Positions 18,747 through 26,965 of a stretch of DNA of 64,000 nucleotides are shown piece after piece. The stretch covers positions 529,501 through 593,500 of the forward strand of contig NZ_CP067134.1 of assembly GCF_028553765.1 (NCBI RefSeq). Direction: 5' to 3'. Origin of the DNA: Paracoccus stylophorae (GTDB lineage Bacteria; Pseudomonadota; Alphaproteobacteria; Rhodobacterales; Rhodobacteraceae). The notes beneath the pieces are model-generated. The model did not search any database. It had not been told where the DNA came from and saw only the letters and a list, made by a program, of their open reading frames with translations. Every line of letters starts with the position of its first letter. Position 1 is the stretch's first letter. The translations under genes and the position numbers were made by a program.

Positions 18747-19538
18747 TCAGACACGCAGGTCGAAGCTGGCCAGCACCGGCACGTGGTCACTGGGTCGGTC
18801 CCATCCGCGCAGGTGGCGCAGCACGCGGCTGTCATGGCCCGCGCTGGCGATGTCGGGACTGGCCCAGATGTGATCCAGCCGCCGCCCGCGATCCGAGGCG
18901 GCCCAGTCGCGGTTGCGATAGCTCCACCAGGAATACAGCTTGCCCTGGGGAATGTCCTTGCGGGTGATGTCCACCCAGTTGCCGGCATCCTGCGCGGCCA
19001 GCAGATGTTCGACCTCGACCGGGGTGTGGCTGACGACCTTCAGAAGCTGCTTGTGCGACCAGACATCGTCCTCGCGCGGGGCGATGTTGAAATCGCCCAC
19101 CATGATCGCGCGTTCGGGCCGGTCGGCGTGAAAGACATCGCGCATCTCGGCCACGAAATCCAGCTTCTGGCCGAATTTCTCGTTCACCTCGCGGTCGGGG
19201 ATGTCGCCGCCGGCGGGGATATACATGTTGTGGATCGTCACGCCGTTTTCCAGCCGGGCCGCGACGTGGCGGGCATGGCCCAGACGGGCATAGTCGCGGT
19301 CGCCCGCATCCGTGATCGGCAGGCGCGACAGGATCGCCACGCCGTTATAGCCCTTTTGCCCCCGCGCCACGATGTGGGAATAGCCAAGGGCGCGAAACTG
19401 CCCAAGCGGGATCTTGTCCACGGGCGATTTGCATTCCTGAAGGCACAGGATGTCGGGCGCCTCCTCGCGCAGCAGGCGGGCGACCAGATCCTCGCGCAGG
19501 CGGACCGAATTGATGTTCCAGGTGGCCAGTGTGAACAT
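18747..19538 (-). CDS. xthA: Exodeoxyribonuclease III
   Basis: This 263-residue exonuclease/AP endonuclease repairs abasic sites. Visible motifs are ATWNINSVR, LCLQECK (metal-binding Glu), the Tyr region MYIPAGGD, VGDFNIAP (catalytic Asp and Asn), DRGRRLDHIW and the terminal SDHVPV catalytic His. I chose the ATG at 19538 (MFTLATWN), with AAGGA 7 nt upstream, over an in-frame upstream start at 19568. It is transcribed towards the thioredoxin operon. Confidence 0.95.
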   Translation of the reverse strand: MFTLATWNINSVRLREDLVARLLREEAPDILCLQECKSPVDKIPLGQFRALGYSHIVARGQKGYNGVAILSRLPITDAGDRDYARLGHARHVAARLENGVTIHNMYIPAGGDIPDREVNEKFGQKLDFVAEMRDVFHADRPERAIMVGDFNIAPREDDVWSHKQLLKVVSHTPVEVEHLLAAQDAGNWVDITRKDIPQGKLYSWWSYRNRDWAASDRGRRLDHIWASPDIASAGHDSRVLRHLRGWDRPSDHVPVLASFDLRV

Positions 19539-19596
19539 GCGGCTGTCCTTTTTGCGGCGGGCCGTCATCGGGCCGTCGCGGCTTGTGGAATGTGAC

Positions 19597-19625
19597 GCGC
19601 GGCCCCGGTTCGGGCGGGGCCGCGC
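19597..19625 (-). terminator. Perfect 11-bp stem downstream of ectD
   Basis: GCGCGGCCCCG (19597-19607) is perfectly complementary to CGGGGCCGCGC (19615-19625) with a 7-nt loop. It lies 6 nt past the ectD stop on the minus strand. There is no U-tract, so termination would rely on stem strength or Rho. Confidence 0.55.
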
Positions 19626-19631
19626 GGTCGG

Positions 19632-20570
19632 TCAGGCAAGGCTGTCGCGGTGGATCTTCAGCGGCTCGATGCGGCCGCGATGCGACAGGAAGGCCGGACG
19701 CGGCCTTGGCGCCGCAAACGGGGCCTGAACTGCGTTCGACACCGCATTATAGACGAAAAACGCGTTCGAGCGCGGGAACGGCGTCACATTTCCGTTCGAG
19801 GCGTGCAGCGTGTTGCATTCGAAGAAGATCACCGTGCCGGCCGAGCCGGTCGCGGCGTCCAGCCCGTGTTGCGTGGCCAGACTCTCCAGAATCTCGCGCG
19901 ACGGCACGCCGATTTCCTGCTTTTTCAGGCTGGATTTGTGGTTATCGGCCGGCGTCTCACCCTTGCAGGCGATGAATTCGCGGTGCGATCCGGGGATCAG
20001 CATCAGCGGCCCGTTCAGCGCCGAATTGTCGGTCAGCAGGACCGAGGCCGACACCGCGCGCATCCGCGGCATCCCGTCCTCGGCGTGCCAGGTTTCGAAA
20101 TCCGAATGCCAGTAGAATTCCTTGCCCGTGAAGCCGGGTTTATAGTTCAGGCGGCTTTGATGCAGATACACCTCGTCGCCCAGAAGAAAGCGGGCGGTCT
20201 CGGCCAGCCGCGCATCGCGCGCCAGCCGGGCAAAGATGTCGCTGTGATCGTCCAGCCGAAAGATCGTGCGGACCGCATCGGTGCCCGGTTCGGTGACCAG
20301 ATCCTCGGCCCGGATGGCCGAGGCGTCGGCGCGGATGTCGGCCGATGCCGCGATCAGGCTGCGCACCTCGTCGGCGGTGAACAGGTCGCGCCGGATCAGA
20401 TAGCCGTCGCGTTCGTAACCCGCCGCCTCGTCGCGGGTGATCGGCGCGTCGTCGGACCAGTCGGACCAGATCACCGGGTCCTGACGGGGCATGCGCTTTT
20501 CCGCATCGGCCAGCCGCGTCGGATAGATGTCCTGCGCCGCGAATTGCGTGTCGTGGTGCATGACGTTCAT
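19632..20570 (-). CDS. ectD: Ectoine hydroxylase
   Basis: EctD converts ectoine to 5-hydroxyectoine using Fe(II), 2-oxoglutarate and O2. The 312-residue protein has the EctD signature FYWHSDFETWHAEDGMP (152-168). The iron ligands are His155, Asp157 and a distal His256 in ECNTLHASNG. The length and HxD...H spacing fit the family. The ATG at 20570 has GGAGGG 7 nt upstream. No ectABC genes are within the window, so it is separated from ectoine synthesis. A strong hairpin follows it. Confidence 0.95.
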   Translation of the reverse strand: MNVMHHDTQFAAQDIYPTRLADAEKRMPRQDPVIWSDWSDDAPITRDEAAGYERDGYLIRRDLFTADEVRSLIAASADIRADASAIRAEDLVTEPGTDAVRTIFRLDDHSDIFARLARDARLAETARFLLGDEVYLHQSRLNYKPGFTGKEFYWHSDFETWHAEDGMPRMRAVSASVLLTDNSALNGPLMLIPGSHREFIACKGETPADNHKSSLKKQEIGVPSREILESLATQHGLDAATGSAGTVIFFECNTLHASNGNVTPFPRSNAFFVYNAVSNAVQAPFAAPRPRPAFLSHRGRIEPLKIHRDSLA

Positions 20571-20711
20571 GACGTTTCCCTCCTGTCAAAGCGATGTGAA
20601 CGACCGCGCGGGGCGCGCCGCCCCTGCGCAGCGGCAGGCAACGTGACGGTCAAAGCCGCGAAGATCAACCCTTGCGCGGAAACCGGCGGCCGGATCGGCG
20701 CGGGTCAGGTG

Positions 20712-21935
20712 TCACAGCGCCCGGCCCGCCAGCAGCCGCGGCATCGGATCGACCGACAATCCCGCCGCCTGCCGCATGAAGCCGCGCCGCAGCATCGGGA
20801 TCGCGGTCACCGCGCCCATGCCCAGCCCGCGCGCCATGCGCAGCAGCGGGTTGTCGTTGGCAAACAGGTGGTTGACCGCGTCCATGCCCAGGGCCAGCCG
20901 GGTCGCATCGAACCGCCGCCACCCCTGATAGCGTTGCAGCACCGGACCCGTGCCGATATCCTCGCCCCGGCGCGCGGCCTCGACCAGGGTTTCGGCCAGC
21001 GCGGCCACGTCGCGCAACCCCAGGTTCAGCCCCTGTCCCGCGACCGGATGCACCCCGTGCGCCGTATCGCCCACCAATGCGATGCGCGGGGCGACATAGC
21101 TGTCGGCCAGCGACAGGCTGAGCGGATAGGAAAACCGCTGCCCGGCCAGGCTGATCGCGCCCAGATAATCGCCAAAGCGCGGCCGAAGCACGTCCAGAAA
21201 CGCGTCGTCCGGCAGCGCGGCAATGGCCTGCGCGTTATCGCGGGTTTCGGACCAGACGACGCTGCTGCGGTTCCCCGGCAGCGGCAGGATCGCCAGCGGC
21301 CCGGTGGGCATGAAATATTGCTGCGCGATGCCGTGATGCGGCAGGTCGTGGTCGATGGCGGCGACAAGGGCGGTCTGGCCGTAATCCCATCCGCGCCGCG
21401 CGATCCCGGCGCGCGACGCCACGCCCGAATTGCGCCCGTCCGCGCCGACCAGCACACGCGCCGTCATCGTCCGTGCGTCCGACAGCGTCACCGCGACCGA
21501 GGCCGGGCCTTGCTGCTGATCCGTGACCGCGATTCCGGGCAGATGCGTCACCCGATCCTGCATCGGGGCCAGCAGCGCGCGATACAGGAACCGATCCTCC
21601 AGCATGTGGCCGACCGGGCCTTCCTCGATCTCGGCGCTGTCGAAATGCAGGAAAAAGCGGCCCGCGCCTTCGCCGGGCTGACCCTGCGCGGCCTTGACCT
21701 GATGGATCGGCTGGCTGTCGGCGGCCAGCCCGTCCCACAGGTCCAAGGCCGACAGCAGCCGTTGCGACGCCAGCGCCAGCGCATAGGCGCGCCCATCGAA
21801 GCTGTCGCCCGCGCGTGCATCGGCCGGTCGCGGATCGACCACCGCGACGCGCAGCCCCGCGCCCGCCAAAGCCAGTGCCAGGGTCGGACCGTTCAGCCCG
21901 CCGCCGGCGATCAGCACATCGACATCGGTTTCCAT
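20712..21935 (-). CDS. UbiH/UbiF/VisC family FAD-dependent hydroxylase
   Basis: This 407-residue flavoprotein monooxygenase has the dinucleotide-binding motif LIAGGGLNGPT (residues 8-18), a central LVGADGRNS (DG motif), and the ribityl-binding GDTAHGVHPVAGQGLNLGL. It probably hydroxylates the ubiquinone ring in the inner membrane. Which carbon is modified (UbiH, UbiF or UbiL) cannot be read from the motifs. No other ubi gene is adjacent. Confidence 0.9.
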   Translation of the reverse strand: METDVDVLIAGGGLNGPTLALALAGAGLRVAVVDPRPADARAGDSFDGRAYALALASQRLLSALDLWDGLAADSQPIHQVKAAQGQPGEGAGRFFLHFDSAEIEEGPVGHMLEDRFLYRALLAPMQDRVTHLPGIAVTDQQQGPASVAVTLSDARTMTARVLVGADGRNSGVASRAGIARRGWDYGQTALVAAIDHDLPHHGIAQQYFMPTGPLAILPLPGNRSSVVWSETRDNAQAIAALPDDAFLDVLRPRFGDYLGAISLAGQRFSYPLSLSLADSYVAPRIALVGDTAHGVHPVAGQGLNLGLRDVAALAETLVEAARRGEDIGTGPVLQRYQGWRRFDATRLALGMDAVNHLFANDNPLLRMARGLGMGAVTAIPMLRRGFMRQAAGLSVDPMPRLLAGRAL

Positions 21936-22001
21936 GCCGGCAGATCAAGCACGCCGCGCAGGCAAAGTCCATGCGGTCCGTTCGCCCAGCCCGCGCATGC
22001 C

Positions 22002-22862
22002 CTACGACCCGCCGGCTTCCGCCCGCAGTATCGCCTGCAACGCGCTGCGATAGTCGGGATGGCGCAGCGTGACGCCCAGATCGCGCTTGATCCGGTCGTT
22101 CCGGACCCGCTTGCTGTCGCTGTAGAAGGACCGCGCCATCGGGCTGAGATCGGCGGTGCGGAAATCGACGGCGGGCGGCACCGGCATCTCCAGCAGCTGC
22201 GCGGCATAGGCGATGACGTCCTGCGGCGGGGCGGGATCGTCGTCGCACAGATTATAGACCGCGCCCGCATCGGGCGCCCGAATCGAGGCCAGCAGCACCT
22301 GCGCGATATCCTCGACATGGATGCGCGAAAAGACCTGACCCGGCTTGATGACGCGCTGCGCGGTGCCGCGGCGCAGCTTGGCAAAGGGGCCGCGGCCGGG
22401 GCCATAGATGCCGGCCAGCCGAAAGATGTGCAGCGGCAGATCGCGGGCGCGGGCCAGATCCTGCCACGCCGTTTCGGCCCGGACGCGCGCCTGGCCGCGC
22501 GCCGTCGATGGCGCGGGCGGCGTGTCCTCATCGACCCATCCGCCCGCCGCGTCGCCGTAAACGCCCGTCGTGGACAGATATCCCAGCCATCGCGGCCGGG
22601 CGCGGGCCAGATCCGGCGCGAACGCGGCCAGCACCGGATCGCCCTGGCCGTCCGGCGCGGCTGAGACCAGGATCGCATCCGCCTGCGCGATGGCCGTGCG
22701 CACCGCATCCTCCTGCCCCGGCCACAGCAAGGGCTGCGCCCCCGCCGCCGCCACGCGCGAGCAGTCGCCCCGCGTTGTGCCGGTGACATGCCAGCCCCGG
22801 CCGGTCAGCAGGGGCGTCAGGAAGCCGGCGCAATAGCCGTGACCGAAAACGAGCATCTTCAT
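22002..22862 (-). CDS. NAD-dependent epimerase/SDR family protein (YeeZ-like)
   Basis: This 286-residue extended-SDR-like protein opens with MKMLVFGHGYCAGFL, a GxGYxxxxL variant of the nucleotide loop. It has LSTTGVYGD, the FRLAGIYGPGRGPF segment and HVEDIAQVLLAS. These match short bacterial SDRs annotated as sugar-nucleotide epimerase-like or YeeZ. The substrate is unknown. The ATG at 22862 has no obvious Shine-Dalgarno sequence. It is divergent from the AMP nucleosidase gene. Confidence 0.85.
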   Translation of the reverse strand: MKMLVFGHGYCAGFLTPLLTGRGWHVTGTTRGDCSRVAAAGAQPLLWPGQEDAVRTAIAQADAILVSAAPDGQGDPVLAAFAPDLARARPRWLGYLSTTGVYGDAAGGWVDEDTPPAPSTARGQARVRAETAWQDLARARDLPLHIFRLAGIYGPGRGPFAKLRRGTAQRVIKPGQVFSRIHVEDIAQVLLASIRAPDAGAVYNLCDDDPAPPQDVIAYAAQLLEMPVPPAVDFRTADLSPMARSFYSDSKRVRNDRIKRDLGVTLRHPDYRSALQAILRAEAGGS

Positions 22863-22958
22863 GACGGCAACGTAACGGTGTCGGGTCCGGGGCGCCAGAC
22901 GCTTGCCTGCGTCGCGCGGCGCTGGCAGGGTTCGCGCAAGAAGAAGGACAATGAACGC

Positions 22959-24443
22959 ATGGACACGGATGCCCGCTTTCTGCCGGTCGAGACGCCCGAA
23001 CCCGTCGCGCGCGAACAGTTCACCGACCCCGCCGCCGCCGTCAGGCGGTTGCAGGAACTGTATCGCGAGGCGACCGATTTCCTGCTGGGCCATTTCACCC
23101 GGCTGATCGGCGGGCAGCAGCCGCAGGCGCGCTATCGCGCCTTCTATCCCGAATTGCGGCTGACCGTGGCCGGCCATCCGCAGGTCGATTCGCGCCTGTC
23201 CTTTGGCCATGTCGGCGCGCCGGGCAGCTATGTGGCGACGATCACCCGGCCCGACCTGTTCGAGAATTACCTGACCGAACAGATCGCCCTGCTGCTGCGC
23301 AACCACGGCGTGCCGGTCACCGTCGGAACCAGCGACACCCCGATGCCGGTGCATTTCGCCGTCGCCACGGAAAGCGATCTGGCCGTGCCGCAGGAAGGGG
23401 TTCTGGATTTCTCGCTGCGCGACGTGTTCGACGTGCCGGACCTGAACACCGTGAACGACGATATCGTCAACGGCGTCGCCGTCGCCCTGCCCGACGGGGC
23501 GCAGCATCTGGCCGGGTTCACCGCGCAGCGGGTCGATTACTCGCTGGCGCGGTTGCAGCACTATACGGCGACCGCGGCCGAGCATTTCCAGAATTTCGTG
23601 CTGTTCACGAACTATCAGTTCTATGTCGACGAGTTCGAGCTTTTCGCCCGCCGCGCGCTGTCGGACCCGGAGTCGGGCTATACCTCGTTCGTCGCGCCCG
23701 GCAACCAGGAGATTACCGGCGCCGACCAGCCGCTGACGACGCTGCCGAAACTGCCGCAGATGCCGACCTATCACCTGAAACGCGCGGCCGGGCAGGGGAT
23801 CACGCTGGTCAATATCGGCGTCGGCCCCTCGAACGCCAAGACCGCGACCGACCACATCGCGGTGTTGCGGCCGCATGTGTGGCTGATGGTCGGCCACTGC
23901 GCCGGTCTGCGCAATTCGCAGCGTCTGGGCGATTTCGTGCTGGCCCATGCCTATCTGCGCGAGGACGGGGTCCTGGACGACGATCTGCCGGTCTGGGTGC
24001 CGATCCCGGCGCTGGCCGAGGTGCAGATCGCGCTGCAGGAGGCCGTGGCCGAGATCACCCGTCTGGACGGGTTCGAACTGAAACGCATCATGCGGACCGG
24101 CACCGTCGCCACCATCGACAACCGCAACTGGGAGTTGCGCGACCAGTCCGGCCCCGTGCATCGCCTGTCGCTGTCGCGGGCCGTCGCGCTGGACATGGAA
24201 AGCGGCACCATCGCCGCCAACGGGTTCCGGTTCCGGGTGCCCTATGGCACGCTGTTGTGCGTGTCCGACAAGCCGCTGCATGGCGAACTGAAACTGCCCG
24301 GCATGGCGACCGATTTCTATCGCACGCAGGTCGCCAATCATCTGCTGATCGGGATTAGCGCGATGGAGAAGCTGCGCGAGATGCCGGTGGACCGGATCCA
24401 TTCGCGCAAGCTGCGATCCTTTACCGAGACGGCGTTCCTGTGA
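22959..24443 (+). CDS. amn: AMP nucleosidase
   Basis: This 494-residue enzyme hydrolyses AMP to adenine and ribose 5-phosphate. An N-terminal AMP-binding regulatory domain covers roughly residues 1-185. A C-terminal nucleoside-phosphorylase-like domain contains LVNIGVGPSNAKT, RPHVWLMVGHCAGLRNSQ, DFVLAHAYLREDGV and LDMESGTIAANGFRFRVPYG. Length and motif order match Amn. The start MDTDARFLPVE follows AAGAAGGA; longer upstream starts would run into the divergent promoter region. Confidence 0.95.
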   Translation: MDTDARFLPVETPEPVAREQFTDPAAAVRRLQELYREATDFLLGHFTRLIGGQQPQARYRAFYPELRLTVAGHPQVDSRLSFGHVGAPGSYVATITRPDLFENYLTEQIALLLRNHGVPVTVGTSDTPMPVHFAVATESDLAVPQEGVLDFSLRDVFDVPDLNTVNDDIVNGVAVALPDGAQHLAGFTAQRVDYSLARLQHYTATAAEHFQNFVLFTNYQFYVDEFELFARRALSDPESGYTSFVAPGNQEITGADQPLTTLPKLPQMPTYHLKRAAGQGITLVNIGVGPSNAKTATDHIAVLRPHVWLMVGHCAGLRNSQRLGDFVLAHAYLREDGVLDDDLPVWVPIPALAEVQIALQEAVAEITRLDGFELKRIMRTGTVATIDNRNWELRDQSGPVHRLSLSRAVALDMESGTIAANGFRFRVPYGTLLCVSDKPLHGELKLPGMATDFYRTQVANHLLIGISAMEKLREMPVDRIHSRKLRSFTETAFL

Positions 24444-24473
24444 CCCGGCGTCACCGTCGCGCGGCATCGCGGC

Positions 24474-24494
24474 TTTTCGCGCGATTCGCGAAAA
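24474..24494. repeat. Perfect inverted repeat between amn and HU
   Basis: TTTTCGCG (24474-24481) is perfectly complementary to CGCGAAAA (24487-24494) around a 5-nt centre. It lies 31 nt after the amn stop and just upstream of the predicted HU promoter. It could be a terminator for amn or an operator for HU. Confidence 0.5.
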
Positions 24495-24498
24495 ATGC

Positions 24499-24527
24499 TT
24501 GATCTGCCGTTCAAAACCGTGTGTAGC
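24499..24527 (+). promoter_or_regulatory. Putative sigma-70 promoter of the HU gene
   Basis: TTGATC (24499-24504) and TGTAGC (24522-24527) are separated by 17 bp and lie about 70 bp before the HU ATG. The intervening stretch is relatively AT-rich for this genome. The match to the -10 consensus is modest. Confidence 0.4.
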
Positions 24528-24595
24528 AGGCGCTATGCCGCAAGAGGCGCAATTCGTGGGCCCAAGAAGAAGCAGGGCAAGAGGAGACAGAGAAC

Positions 24596-24895
24596 ATGGC
24601 TACGCCTTCCGCAAAACCGATGACCAAAACCCAACTGGTGGCCACGCTGGCCGAGGAAATGGGCTCGGACAAGAAATCCGCTTCGGCTGCGCTGGACGCG
24701 ATCGCCGCTGTCGTGACCCGCGAAGTCGCCAATGGCGGCGCGGTCACCCTGCCGGGGATCGGCAAGATCGCCTGCCGCGCCCGCCCCGAACGTCAGGTCC
24801 GCAATCCGCAGACCCAGGAAATGATGACCAAGCCGGCCGACAAGCAGGTCAAGGTGACGGTCGCCAAGGCGTTGAAGGACAGCGTGAACAGCTGA
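24596..24895 (+). CDS. HU family DNA-binding protein
   Basis: This 99-residue HU/IHF-fold nucleoid protein contains MTKTQLVATLAEEMG, then GGAVTLPGIGKIACRARPER and the arm motif RNPQTQEMM. The beta-arm has RNPQT rather than the usual RNPxTG. It is followed by a strong intrinsic terminator, so it is a single-gene transcript. HU-alpha versus IHF cannot be settled from the sequence alone, although the lack of IHF-specific features favours HU. Confidence 0.93.
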   Translation: MATPSAKPMTKTQLVATLAEEMGSDKKSASAALDAIAAVVTREVANGGAVTLPGIGKIACRARPERQVRNPQTQEMMTKPADKQVKVTVAKALKDSVNS

Positions 24896-24915
24896 TCCCG
24901 ACGCCGGACGGAATG

Positions 24916-24949
24916 AAAGGGGTCGTGCCACCGGGCGCGGCCCCTTTTT
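24916..24949 (+). terminator. Intrinsic terminator after HU
   Basis: AAAGGGGTCG (24916-24925) pairs with CGGCCCCTTT (24938-24947), with one G-U pair and a 12-nt loop. The stem runs into a T-tract. It is the clearest Rho-independent terminator in the window. Confidence 0.8.
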
Positions 24950-25017
24950 CATGCGCCCTTCACGTCGCGCATCGCCTCTGCTAGCCGTTCTGCATTATCT
25001 GCAGGAAAGACGGGCCG

Positions 25018-25899
25018 ATGGACATACGCGCGATCTTCATGGGGCTGGGCTTTGCGGTGATGTGGTCGTCGGCCTTCACCTCCAGCCGGATGATCGTGCT
25101 GGAGGCGCCGCCGCTGATGTCGCTGTCGCTGCGCTTTGCGCTGTCGGGGGTGGCCGGCGTGCTGATCGCCTGGGCGATGGGCCAGACATGGCGCGGCCTG
25201 ACCCGCAACCAGTGGCGCGCCGTGATCGTGCTGGGCCTGTGTCAGAACGCGCTGTATCTGGGCCTGAACTGGACGGCGATGCAATGGATCGAGGCCGGGC
25301 TTGCCTCGATCATCGCGGCGACCATGCCCTTGATCGTGGCGTTTCTGGGCTGGACGTTCATGGGCGAACGGCTGCGCCCGATGGGCTTGGCGGGGCTGGC
25401 CCTGGGCCTGACGGGCGTGGCGATCATCATGGGCGCGCGGCTGACCGGCGGCAGCGATCCGGTGGGCATCGCCATGTGTTTCGTGGCCGCCCTGGCGCTG
25501 GCGATCGCCACGCTGACCGTGCGCGGGGCCGGGTCGGGCGGCAACGTGATGATGATCGTGGGATTGCAGATGCTGGTCGGGGCGGGGACGCTGGCGGTGA
25601 TCTCGCCCTTCGTCGAACACTGGTCGGTCGCGCTGAACCCGCGTCTTGTGGCCGCCTTCCTGTACACGGTGCTGGTGCCGGGGCTGCTGGCCACGTGGGT
25701 GTGGTTCCTGCTGGTCCACCGGATCGGGGCGGTGCGGGCCGCGACCTTCCATTTCCTGACGCCGTTTCTGGGCGTGACCATCGCCGCGGCATTCCTGGGC
25801 GAGCGGTTGGGGCCAAGCGACATCCTCGGCGCGCTGATCGTGGCGGCGGGCATCCTGATGGTGCAGCTGTCCAAGGTGCAGCGGCTGGCGGCAGCCTGA
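25018..25899 (+). CDS. DMT superfamily (EamA) transporter
   Basis: This 293-residue inner-membrane protein has about ten hydrophobic segments arranged as two EamA repeats. The first half ends with ATMPLIVAFLGW and GERLRP. The second half repeats the pattern with ATFHFLTPFLGVTIAAAFLGERLGP. Members export amino acids, metabolites or drugs; the substrate here is unknown. It lies between the HU terminator and the DNA repair cluster. Confidence 0.88.
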   Translation: MDIRAIFMGLGFAVMWSSAFTSSRMIVLEAPPLMSLSLRFALSGVAGVLIAWAMGQTWRGLTRNQWRAVIVLGLCQNALYLGLNWTAMQWIEAGLASIIAATMPLIVAFLGWTFMGERLRPMGLAGLALGLTGVAIIMGARLTGGSDPVGIAMCFVAALALAIATLTVRGAGSGGNVMMIVGLQMLVGAGTLAVISPFVEHWSVALNPRLVAAFLYTVLVPGLLATWVWFLLVHRIGAVRAATFHFLTPFLGVTIAAAFLGERLGPSDILGALIVAAGILMVQLSKVQRLAAA

Positions 25900-25972
25900 T
25901 CGCCCGACGGCGAATGAACCCGCACGCGGCCGGCGGCGTTGATCTTCACGAATTGTTCGCCATCTTGGTTTC

Positions 25973-26965
25973 ATGCGCGCCGACCAGATCCTTCACCCGA
26001 CCGACGCCGGGCTTTACTGTCCGCCCGGCGATTTCCACATCGACCCGATCCGACCGGTCGCGCGCGCGCTGATCACGCATGCCCATGGCGATCACGCCCG
26101 CGCCGGTCATGGCGCGGTGATGGCAACCCGACAGACCCTGGAGATCATGGCGATCCGCTATGGCGAGGATTTCGCCGGCCAGCGGCAGGTGGCGGACGGG
26201 CCGACCCGGATCGGCGACACCACCGTCAGCTTTCATCCCGCCGGCCACATCCTCGGCTCGGCCCAGATCGCGGTGCAGCCACGATCCGGCCCGAAGATCG
26301 TGGTCTCGGGCGATTACTGCCGGCGCGCCAACCCGGTCTGCGCGCCGTTCCAGCCGGTGCCCTGCGACGTCTTCGTGACCGAGGCGACGTTTGGCCTGCC
26401 GGTGTTCCGCCACCCCGACCCGGCGGGCGAGATGGTGCGCCTGCTGGCCAGCATGGTCGAATTTCCCGACCGTCCGCATCTGATCGGCGCCTATGTACTG
26501 GGCAAGGCGCAGCGGCTGATCGTGCTGGCGCGCGAGGCGGGCATTGCCGGCCCCATCGCCATTCACGGCGCGTTGCAACGCCTGTGCGATTACCACGCCG
26601 AACAGGGGATCGATCTGGGCGAACTGATCCCCGCCACCGCCGCGGATGTGCCCGCGCAGCTGGTCATCGCCCCGCCCTCGGCCTTCGCCAGCCCGTGGGT
26701 GCAGCGGTTCCGCGATCCGGTGATCGGCTTCGCCTCGGGCTGGATGGCGGTGCGTGCGCGCGCCCGCCAGCGCGGGGTCGAACTGCCGCTGGTCATCAGC
26801 GATCATGTCGACTGGCCGCAGGTCACGGCGACGATCCGCGAACTGGCCCCGGAACAGGTCTGGATTACCCATGGCGCCGAGGACGGGCTGCTGCGGTGGT
26901 GCGAGTTGCAGGGCATCCCGGCGCGCCCGCTGCGGCTGGTCGGATACGAGGACGAGCCGGAATGA
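25973..26965 (+). CDS. Ligase-associated metallo-beta-lactamase-fold DNA exonuclease
   Basis: This 330-residue MBL/beta-CASP-type nuclease has the metal motif THAHGDH (His36, His38, Asp40, His41). It also has HPAGHILGSAQ, SGDYCRR and a late WITHGAEDG. It is the first gene of a four-gene cluster (exonuclease, ligase, helicase, phosphoesterase). A homologous cluster in Pseudomonas putida has been characterised biochemically as nucleic acid repair enzymes. Its stop overlaps the ligase ATG by 4 nt. A role in end processing before ligation is inferred from this association. Confidence 0.93.
   Translation: MRADQILHPTDAGLYCPPGDFHIDPIRPVARALITHAHGDHARAGHGAVMATRQTLEIMAIRYGEDFAGQRQVADGPTRIGDTTVSFHPAGHILGSAQIAVQPRSGPKIVVSGDYCRRANPVCAPFQPVPCDVFVTEATFGLPVFRHPDPAGEMVRLLASMVEFPDRPHLIGAYVLGKAQRLIVLAREAGIAGPIAIHGALQRLCDYHAEQGIDLGELIPATAADVPAQLVIAPPSAFASPWVQRFRDPVIGFASGWMAVRARARQRGVELPLVISDHVDWPQVTATIRELAPEQVWITHGAEDGLLRWCELQGIPARPLRLVGYEDEPE

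Noticed and set aside
19650..22664. A 1004-codon open frame antisense to ectD, the UbiH-family gene and the epimerase gene
   Set aside because: Same reasoning: no motif, spans several confident genes, Arg/Gln/His-rich.
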